Shown here: positions 58,666-64,000 of the stretch, one piece after another
Numbering within the stretch: position 1 is the first letter of the stretch
How the letters are laid out: every line of letters begins with the position of its first letter
DNA from: JAXGXJ01 sp040772905
GTDB taxonomy: Bacteria > Actinomycetota > Thermoleophilia > RBG-16-64-13
Direction: 5' to 3'
Assembly: GCA_040772905.1 (NCBI GenBank)
Contig: JAXGXJ010000004.1
Span: 1 to 64,000 of the forward strand
DNA: 64,000 bases
The notes under the pieces: generated by a model
What the model was told of the DNA's origin: nothing
The model's input: the letters and a program-made list of their open reading frames with translations, nothing else
Database searches by the model: none
Program-made: the position numbers and the translations under genes

Positions 58666-60102
58666 CTATGAGTACTGCATGGGCTGGATGGGCACCTTGG
58701 GGACGTCCGGAGCCAGACTGTTGCTGACCACCACCACGTCGTAGGGCCACTTTTCGCCCTTGACCCACTGCTGCCCGGTCATGACCGTCTTGGTGACATT
58801 CGGGTGGGGATGCGTGCCTGCAGGATCGGCCGGGTTCTGATCCAGCGGAGCCGTCATGTCCAGCGGCCCCAGGATGGTCTCAAGCTTCGACTGCTGGATG
58901 GCGGCGACAATGGTCTCCTTGTCATCCAGGTCGGTGGCCCGATCGAGCACGTCCACAGCCCAGCTGATCTTGGCGTGACCGCCGATGGCCCCGGTGTACT
59001 GAGTACCTGTGGTGGCCTCAAAATCAGCGGCCAGTTCGTCGCAGGTCATGCCGGTGAGCGTGTCGGTGAAGGGGAAGGTGCGATGCCAGGAGCCCTCGAC
59101 CAAGAGGCCATAGACCGCCGGCCCGATGGCCTCGGCCGCCTGCGGGAAGCCCAGCGCCAGGCCCATGCTGCCCACTTTGGGCTTGAAGCCCTGCTGCAGG
59201 CTTTGCTTCCAGAAGTTGGTGAAATCGGGCGTGGTCATGGCGCCACCCATGACCTCGCATCCCTCTCTCTTGAAGAGGCTGATCTGGGCGGTGTAGTCCT
59301 CGGCACCGGGCTGATACTGCCCTGCATCGACCATGGTGTAACCGGCGGCGGCGAAGAACGGCGGGGCGCCGGTGTTGGGATCGATCCAGGTGAGACCGTC
59401 GGTGGTGTTGGGGACGATGAAGGCGATCTTCTTGTTCGTCTCGGTCATGTTGAACATGTCGATCCACGAGGTGACCGCCTGTTCCTGGCCCAGCAGATGC
59501 CCATAGGTCCACTTGAACGGGGCTTCGAATGAGCCGCCGCGGGCGAACACGAAGGCAGACCAGGGGCAGAACACCGACAGCAGAGGTGTCTCCAACGCTT
59601 CGGCCTGGTCGGCTGCCGGCAGGACGGTGTCCGGGGAGCCGGAGACCACCAAGATGTCTACCTTATCGTTGGATATCATGTCGCCGGTCACCTGAGCCGC
59701 ACGGTTGGAGTCGGACTGGGTGTCGCGGAAGATGACCTTCACCGGATGCTTCTTACCGTCGCCCAACACCCGGCCGTCGCCGAGGGTCTTCGTGGTGAGG
59801 TCGGCCGACCACTCGTCGGCGATGCCGAAGGTGGCCAGTGGGCCTGTCTGCGGCGAGACGACGCCGATCTTCACTTCGCGTCCGGCCTCGGCGCCCGCAC
59901 TGACAGTAGTGGTGCTCGCAGCGGCGGTCGTGGTGGTCGCCCCTGACGAAGTGGTGGTTGAAGCCGCCGTGGTGGTGGTCGTTTCGGCCTCTTCGCCACA
60001 GGCCGCCACCAGGCCACCCAGGCCCGCTCCCAGACTCACTGTGGCCCCCGCGACCCCCGCGACCTTGAGGAACTGCCGCCGGCTCATACTGCCCTTGTCC
60101 AT
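58666..60102 (-). CDS. Branched-chain amino-acid-type ABC substrate-binding protein (Tat lipoprotein)
   Basis: A 478-residue LivK-like binding protein. The N terminus has a twin-arginine signal (MSRRQFLKVAGVAGATVSLG) ending in the lipobox AAC, so it is probably exported folded, then a Thr-rich linker. The Periplasmic_binding_6 fold begins VKIGVVSPQTGPLATFGIAD, with NDKVDILVVSGSPDTVLPAA and KKIAFIVPNTTDG following. Ligands range over amino acids, amides and aromatic acids. No permease or ATPase is next to it. A good promoter lies upstream. Confidence 0.88.
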   Translation of the reverse strand: MDKGSMSRRQFLKVAGVAGATVSLGAGLGGLVAACGEEAETTTTTAASTTTSSGATTTTAAASTTTVSAGAEAGREVKIGVVSPQTGPLATFGIADEWSADLTTKTLGDGRVLGDGKKHPVKVIFRDTQSDSNRAAQVTGDMISNDKVDILVVSGSPDTVLPAADQAEALETPLLSVFCPWSAFVFARGGSFEAPFKWTYGHLLGQEQAVTSWIDMFNMTETNKKIAFIVPNTTDGLTWIDPNTGAPPFFAAAGYTMVDAGQYQPGAEDYTAQISLFKREGCEVMGGAMTTPDFTNFWKQSLQQGFKPKVGSMGLALGFPQAAEAIGPAVYGLLVEGSWHRTFPFTDTLTGMTCDELAADFEATTGTQYTGAIGGHAKISWAVDVLDRATDLDDKETIVAAIQQSKLETILGPLDMTAPLDQNPADPAGTHPHPNVTKTVMTGQQWVKGEKWPYDVVVVSNSLAPDVPKVPIQPMQYS

Positions 60103-60164
60103 GGACCCTCCTCTTTGCCTGGCTCCTCGCCCAGATGCAGGTAAATTGGTCTTATGATTAGTCC

Positions 60165-60193
60165 ATAGTAGTCACGCGGCTGGCTACTGTCAA
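60165..60193 (-). promoter_or_regulatory. Sigma70-type promoter of the binding-protein gene
   Basis: On the minus strand TTGACA (60193-60188), a 17-nt spacer and TACTAT (60170-60165), about 60 nt before the gene start at 60102. Perfect -35 box and spacing. Confidence 0.75.
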
Positions 60194-60245
60194 GCGAGGA
60201 GCCCTGGCATAGCCGGAGCCTTTCGGGCGACTCGACGTACGACGC

Positions 60246-60962
60246 TCAGTGCCCGTGATAGGCGAGCGTCTGAGCCAGGACCTGTTGCACCTCAGCCGTG
60301 GCTCGGTCGTCGAGATCGAGGTCCTGCACCTGCGACAAGGAGCCCTCCAGGAGAACGCGGAGCGTGGTCAGTCCTCCCGGGCTGATCTCGAAGCATGCAG
60401 ACGAACCCGTGGAGGCGCAGGCCGAGCAGAGGACCCCGCCCAGGCCCGGTGAGAAGCTGTAGGCGGGTGCGTCACCTCCGCAAAGTGCGCAATGCCCGGT
60501 CTCGGGGGCATAGCCGAGTAGAGCCAGCAACTTGAGGCGCACCGACAGCACCAAGGCGGCAGCGGCAGCCGCGTCGGGAGATTCCGCCAGACGCGCCACG
60601 GCCCGCACCAGCAGGTTGAAAGCGGGGACACTGCACTCCTCGGCGGGAAAGAGATGGCGCACGGCCCCCAAAAGCCGGGCACCCTCCTCCATGCGGAAGA
60701 GTTCGTCACGGACACCTTGGAACGTGCGCACCGTCTCGACGCCGCAGATGGTATAGAGACCATGGCCCACGTGAAGGCTGGCCTGGACGAGGCTGAACGG
60801 CTCCAAGCGGCCACCCACTTTGGACTTGGTGCGCCGCACCCCCCTCGCGATAGCGCCCAGACGCCCCCGATCGCGCGTATACAAGGTGACGATCCGATCG
60901 GCCTCGCGGTAGCGCATCGAGCCGATGACCAGGGCATCAGTGGTGAAGAAGCGCGAGCTCAC
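60246..60962 (-). CDS. recO: DNA repair protein RecO
   Basis: RecFOR-pathway mediator that loads RecA on gapped DNA. The OB-fold N terminus reads TTDALVIGSMRYREADRIVT and LYTRDRGRLGAIARGVRRTK. A helical domain follows, and the zinc-binding part CALCGGD with GGVLCSAC gives four Cys. The length, 238 residues, is normal. It lies downstream of deoC, cdd-like and ybeY, the usual RecO neighbourhood. Confidence 0.94.
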   Translation of the reverse strand: MSSRFFTTDALVIGSMRYREADRIVTLYTRDRGRLGAIARGVRRTKSKVGGRLEPFSLVQASLHVGHGLYTICGVETVRTFQGVRDELFRMEEGARLLGAVRHLFPAEECSVPAFNLLVRAVARLAESPDAAAAAALVLSVRLKLLALLGYAPETGHCALCGGDAPAYSFSPGLGGVLCSACASTGSSACFEISPGGLTTLRVLLEGSLSQVQDLDLDDRATAEVQQVLAQTLAYHGH

Positions 60963-61059
60963 TGCCTGGCCTCCCTCAGACCATCGCCCTCGATTGCGGG
61001 CACCCGCTCACAGAGCGCTGGTGCCGAAGCGTAGCGGCCCGGCTTCCCGCCGAAGGACC

Positions 61060-61755
61060 CTACTCTCGGTCGGTGGAGAACTCCTTGATGATATCCACCG
61101 CATACGCCGTACCGATGCGGGCCGCTCCCGCATTGATCATCAGCTCGGCGTCGTCGGCCGTACGGATGCCTCCGGACGCGTCCACGCCCACGCTCTCGGG
61201 CAGGAGGTCGCGGAAGAGTTCCACATCCTTGGCGGTCGCGCCGCCGGGGGCCTTGCCTGTGGAGGTCTTGATGAAGTCGGCCCCGGAATCCTCCACGATC
61301 TTGCACACCAGCCGTTTGAGCTTCTCGTCCAGGTAGTAAGCCTCGACGTTGGCCTTCACCAGCACCAACCCTCGACCGGTGTTCACGCTGGTCATGCGGA
61401 CGGCCCTCACCACGCTGCGCAGTTCGTCACGAACGTAGCGGAAATCGCCGGACAGCATAGCCGGGATGTTGAGGACCACGTCGAGCTCGTCGGCACCCAG
61501 AGCCACGGCCTGTTCGGCGCCGGTGATCTTCGTGCGCTGTGAGTCGGCACCGTAGGGATAGGAGACCACTGTGCCCACCTTCACGTCGTAGCCCTGCAAG
61601 AGCTGGCGCGCGACAGGCACGCAGTATGGCAGCACACACACCGAAGCGAAGTGATAGGAGATAGCGTCGCGGCACAGACCTTCGACGGCAGTGTTGGTGC
61701 TGGTCGCTTCTAGGAGCGCACTGTCGATGGTCTTGGCTAGTTCCTCTATTCTCAA
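61060..61755 (-). CDS. deoC: Deoxyribose-phosphate aldolase
   Basis: Class I aldolase splitting deoxyribose 5-phosphate into glyceraldehyde 3-phosphate and acetaldehyde in nucleoside salvage. The Schiff-base Lys is in ADFIKTSTGKAPGGATAKDV, the second Lys in VLVKANVEAYYL, and ELDVVLNIPAMLSGD and GVDASGGIRTADDA complete the TIM-barrel signature. The length is 231 residues. It is close to a cytidine-deaminase-like gene, consistent with nucleoside breakdown. Confidence 0.95.
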   Translation of the reverse strand: MRIEELAKTIDSALLEATSTNTAVEGLCRDAISYHFASVCVLPYCVPVARQLLQGYDVKVGTVVSYPYGADSQRTKITGAEQAVALGADELDVVLNIPAMLSGDFRYVRDELRSVVRAVRMTSVNTGRGLVLVKANVEAYYLDEKLKRLVCKIVEDSGADFIKTSTGKAPGGATAKDVELFRDLLPESVGVDASGGIRTADDAELMINAGAARIGTAYAVDIIKEFSTDRE

Positions 61756-61781
61756 GGTCCTCGTCTCCTATGCTGGGCTTT

Positions 61782-62288
61782 CTATGATACACCGCCCTGC
61801 AAGCCCGGCCGCTCGAACCGCCAGCGCAGGATGAAGCGATCCTCCCCTTCGCCATAGAAGTCGTCCACATATGCTTCGTCGGTGAACCCCGCACCCTTGT
61901 AGAGCGCGAGAGCTCGGGTGTTGACCGGCGACACGGTGAGTACTATCCCCTCCGCCCCGGCTTCTTTACACTCCTGAGCGATCATCTCCAGGAGTCGTCT
62001 TCCCCGACCCCTCCCGCGCCATGCGGGACGCACGTAGAAGCCCACCACATAGAAAAAGCCGGGTTCGTCGAACACCCGCAGGAGCTGGCAGCTGCCCACG
62101 ATATCTCCCTGCTCGTACGCCAGGTAGAGAGCTCCCGCTTGGGCGACCACGGCCAGATCGTATGTACGCAAGCCGGTGGGACCGAAGGCCTCTTCGTCGT
62201 AGGCAGCGAGTTCCACCAGCAGCTGGTGATCCGGCCTACGGATACGGACGAGCCGCATCTCCGAGGCCTCTGGGGACGGAGGGATCAT
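61782..62288 (-). CDS. GNAT-family N-acetyltransferase (RimI-like)
   Basis: A 168-residue acetyltransferase. The acetyl-CoA loop is VRPAWRGRGRGRRLLEMIAQ (R/QxxGxG/A), followed by GIVLTVSPVNTRALALYKGA and the typical YKGAGF strand-helix end. The substrate is unknown; some similar enzymes act on protein N termini. The ATG at 62288 overlaps the upstream gene's stop (ATGA), so it is coupled to it. Confidence 0.85.
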   Translation of the reverse strand: MIPPSPEASEMRLVRIRRPDHQLLVELAAYDEEAFGPTGLRTYDLAVVAQAGALYLAYEQGDIVGSCQLLRVFDEPGFFYVVGFYVRPAWRGRGRGRRLLEMIAQECKEAGAEGIVLTVSPVNTRALALYKGAGFTDEAYVDDFYGEGEDRFILRWRFERPGLQGGVS

Positions 62289-62722
62289 GCGCCGGTCTCT
62301 TCCTGATCCACGTCGGCAAGGTGGGTCAGCACCCAGCGACCCTTGAGCTTCAGTACCACCGGCAGATAGGGAGAGAGACCTGCCAACGCCTGTCGACAGT
62401 CCGCGCAGGGCAGCACGTCGGCGGCTGCATCCACGCGCGAGACACAGGCCGCCACTATCTCGGCGCCACCGTCGCTCCGCCACGCATCGAGGGCAGAGGC
62501 GACCGCGCACTCTCCCGAGGGACCTCGGTGCCCGCTGAACAGATACTCGCTCTCGGTCATGAGCGCCGCCCCGTCGACGCACGTGGCGACCGCAGGCGCG
62601 GTGGCCCTCGAGGTCTCGCCAGCCTCGGTGCCGGCAGCCCCACTCACAGTCACTTCAGCCGCGGCCGCCTTAGCCGCGTCGATGAGGCGGCCGAGCAGGG
62701 GCGAGAGGGTGTCCTTGTCCAC
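62285..62722 (-). CDS. Cytidine deaminase-like protein, atypical active site
   Basis: A 145-residue protein with the cytidine-deaminase fold: ATCVDGAALMTESEYLFSGH, then GECAVASALDAWRSDG and the zinc motif DVLPCADCRQALAGL (PCxxC), ending VVLKLKGRWVLTHLADV. In true Cdd the first zinc motif is (H/C)-A-E, whose Glu is the proton shuttle; here it reads C-A-V. Zinc binding looks intact but normal deamination is doubtful. The GTG at 62722 follows GGAGG at 7 nt. It sits where cdd usually sits in ybeY-dgkA-cdd-era-recO clusters. Confidence 0.75.
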   Translation of the reverse strand: MDKDTLSPLLGRLIDAAKAAAAEVTVSGAAGTEAGETSRATAPAVATCVDGAALMTESEYLFSGHRGPSGECAVASALDAWRSDGGAEIVAACVSRVDAAADVLPCADCRQALAGLSPYLPVVLKLKGRWVLTHLADVDQEETGA

Positions 62723-62736
62723 GAGCCTGCCTCCGA

Positions 62737-63459
62737 TCAGAACCAGAACTGGAACACAAGGGTGGCGACGATGATCCCCAGGATGGCTCCCAACGTGACC
62801 TCCAGCAGCGAGTGGATGCCGACCTCCACCCGGGTCTGTGCCACCAACACCGCCATGATGAGGGTGATGGCGCTGACCAGCACTCCCTGTGCGGAACCGG
62901 CCACCAGAAAGGTCACCGCCGTCCAACCCGCGAACGCCACGGCGCTGTGGCCCGAAGGCAGGCCGCCGGACAGCGTCAACGGGCCTTTGCGCAAGGCTTT
63001 GAGCACGATCACCGCAAAGACCACCACGGCCAACGCCACCAATGTGAGATGCGTCGGGGAGCGTCTGATGAGTATCAGCAGATCGAAGGAGAAGTTGGCC
63101 ACATCATCGGCGAAGACGAGATAGGCCACGATGAGGGCATTCACGGCAGCGACCAGCACTCCTCCGGCCGCGAGGTCCTTCGCCACCTTGGCCCGCGGGT
63201 CGAACTGGTCGGTGATGATGTCCACCACTGCCTCGATGGCCGAGTTCACCATCTCGGCCATGAGCACGAACGTGATGGCCGCGGCGATGGCCATAAGTTC
63301 CAGGCGGGTGAGGTTGAAGAATAGCGACGCGAGCAGCACCAGCAGAGCCATGCCCATGTGGATGCGCATGTTGCGGTCGCGCCGGACCGCGTACACCAAG
63401 CCTTGGAAAGCATTGTTGAAGCTGCGCAACATGGTCGTCCGACGGCGCGTCGATGTCAT
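62737..63459 (-). CDS. dgkA: Diacylglycerol/undecaprenol kinase fused to PAP2 phosphatase
   Basis: A 240-residue membrane protein. Residues ~10-120 are a DgkA domain: FNNAFQGLVYAVRRDRNMRI, and the signature MAEMVNSAIEAVVDIITDQF, then KDLAAGGVLVAA. Residues ~150-240 are a truncated PAP2-type domain with GGLPSGHSAVAFAGW and VEVGIHSLLEVTLGAILG, giving SGH and the later His. The kinase and phosphatase halves could balance undecaprenol and undecaprenyl phosphate. Such fusions are known in some anaerobes. The start at 63459 or the Met nine codons later are both possible. Confidence 0.9.
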   Translation of the reverse strand: MTSTRRRTTMLRSFNNAFQGLVYAVRRDRNMRIHMGMALLVLLASLFFNLTRLELMAIAAAITFVLMAEMVNSAIEAVVDIITDQFDPRAKVAKDLAAGGVLVAAVNALIVAYLVFADDVANFSFDLLILIRRSPTHLTLVALAVVVFAVIVLKALRKGPLTLSGGLPSGHSAVAFAGWTAVTFLVAGSAQGVLVSAITLIMAVLVAQTRVEVGIHSLLEVTLGAILGIIVATLVFQFWF

Positions 63460-63481
63460 GTAACTCGCCCTCGCTTCCGGG

Positions 63482-63949
63482 TCACTGCCTTTCCAGCGAC
63501 AGCCGCGGGAAATCCTCTTTGAACCGCTGCACGAGTTGCGACTCCCGCGCCCGCATCTGGCCCTGATCGCATTCGTGGTCGTAGCCTAGCAGGTGGAGCG
63601 CCCCGTGGACGAGAGTCCAACCGAGCTGATGGACGTACGGCACGCCATCCTCCTCCGCATATCGAGCGACCACGTCGGGACAGACGACTATCTCGCCCAG
63701 AGAGCGACGGGCATCAGGCTCGAGCCAGGCCGCCTCATCAGGCTCCTCAAGGAAGGAGAGCACATCGGTGGCGTGGGCAAGGTCTCGATACGCGGCGTTG
63801 AGCCCGGCGATGGTCGCCTCATCCACCAGGACCACGCTCACCAGGCCCTGCACACCCTCGGCTTCCATCACCTGCGCCACGATGTCGGCCACGGCCCGGC
63901 TGGAGAGACCGCAGCCGGCCTGGTCCAGCACCTCCACGTCGCCGGTCAT
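63482..63949 (-). CDS. ybeY: Endoribonuclease YbeY (rRNA maturation factor)
   Basis: Zinc endoribonuclease acting in 16S rRNA 3'-end maturation and ribosome quality control. The zinc motif LVHGALHLLGYDHECD (HGxLHxxGxDH) is complete. Upstream, LNAAYRDLAHATDVLSFLEE carries the conserved Arg and TDVLSF, and GEIVVCPDVV follows. The length, 155 residues, is normal. The ATG overlaps the TGA of the preceding frame. Confidence 0.94.
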   Translation of the reverse strand: MTGDVEVLDQAGCGLSSRAVADIVAQVMEAEGVQGLVSVVLVDEATIAGLNAAYRDLAHATDVLSFLEEPDEAAWLEPDARRSLGEIVVCPDVVARYAEEDGVPYVHQLGWTLVHGALHLLGYDHECDQGQMRARESQLVQRFKEDFPRLSLERQ

Positions 63950-64000
63950 GACGTGGGGTCGTCCGGTCCTCGATCCTGTCCATCGGACGAGGAGGCTGGC
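63946..64000 (-). CDS. C-terminal end of the gene preceding ybeY (partial, possibly phoH)
   Basis: The frame ending at TGA 63948-63946 is open to the window edge and overlaps the ybeY ATG (ATGA). The 17 visible residues (PASSSDGQDRGPDDPTS) are a hydrophilic tail without family information. PhoH or a 7TM-HD protein commonly precedes ybeY, so the identity is inferred from position only. Confidence 0.35.
   Translation of the reverse strand, partial: PASSSDGQDRGPDDPTS

Overview
The window is G+C-rich, gene-dense chromosomal DNA with almost no non-coding space. It fits a deep-branching, probably anaerobic member of the Actinobacteria. The support is indirect: high G+C with many GTG starts and ATGA overlaps; lipoproteins with Thr/Ser-rich linkers after the lipobox; a single-chain pyruvate:ferredoxin oxidoreductase; a PASTA-type Ser/Thr kinase; UPF0182; a [4Fe-4S]-type PurF; and signs of selenocysteine use. 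The genus cannot be told from the sequence alone. No rRNA, tRNA, CRISPR array, IS element or prophage was seen.

Layout. (1) 1-13.9 kb: two minus-strand purine blocks (purM-purN-purH and purA-purD-purE-purB-zinc ribbon-purF). Between them, on the plus strand, lies a three-gene cobalamin-type ABC importer behind a cobalamin riboswitch. (2) 14-21 kb: a frameshifted FAD oxidoreductase, dnaB carrying a 421-residue intein, rplI, a DUF2232 membrane protein, rpsR, ssb and rpsF. The rpsF leader has an S6:S18-like RNA motif, and rpsF appears to start at CTG. (3) 21-25 kb: a thiol/envelope cluster with a DUF4349 lipoprotein, a TlpA-like thioredoxin, lgt, an FmdB zinc ribbon, a YuzD-like thioredoxin-fold protein and trxA. 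The TlpA-like and YuzD-like genes each contain one in-frame TGA followed by a perfect 8-bp stem with a 3-nt loop, and look like selenoprotein genes. (4) 25-34 kb: metallo-hydrolase, UPF0182 protein (no ATG/GTG/TTG start available), Hsp20, Lon, archease and RtcB, a proteostasis/RNA-repair group. (5) 34-38 kb: the three-gene AmmeMemoRadiSam set plus a PHP-domain protein and a small upstream ORF. (6) 38-44 kb: Ser/Thr kinase, and a thiamine-linked operon (thiN, YkoF-like protein, NMT1/ThiY-type ABC system) under a TPP riboswitch. (7) 44-54 kb: PFOR, Eis-like acetyltransferase, methyltransferase, ArfB-like hydrolase, CoA-binding protein, HAD phosphatase, RmuC and GuaB. (8) 54-58 kb: an accessory-looking stretch with a lipoprotein, an operon of TetR + unrecognised 358-aa protein + membrane protein behind an AT-rich palindrome, and a small membrane protein. 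(9) 58-64 kb: VOC protein, orphan branched-chain-amino-acid-type binding protein, recO, deoC, a GNAT acetyltransferase, a cytidine-deaminase-like protein, a DgkA-PAP2 fusion, ybeY, and the probable tail of the gene before ybeY.

The most notable signals are the two candidate selenoproteins in one redox neighbourhood, the two genes that seem to use non-canonical start codons, the DnaB intein, and the unrecognised TetR-linked operon. All gene calls rest on recognition of protein motifs by eye; no database search was run.
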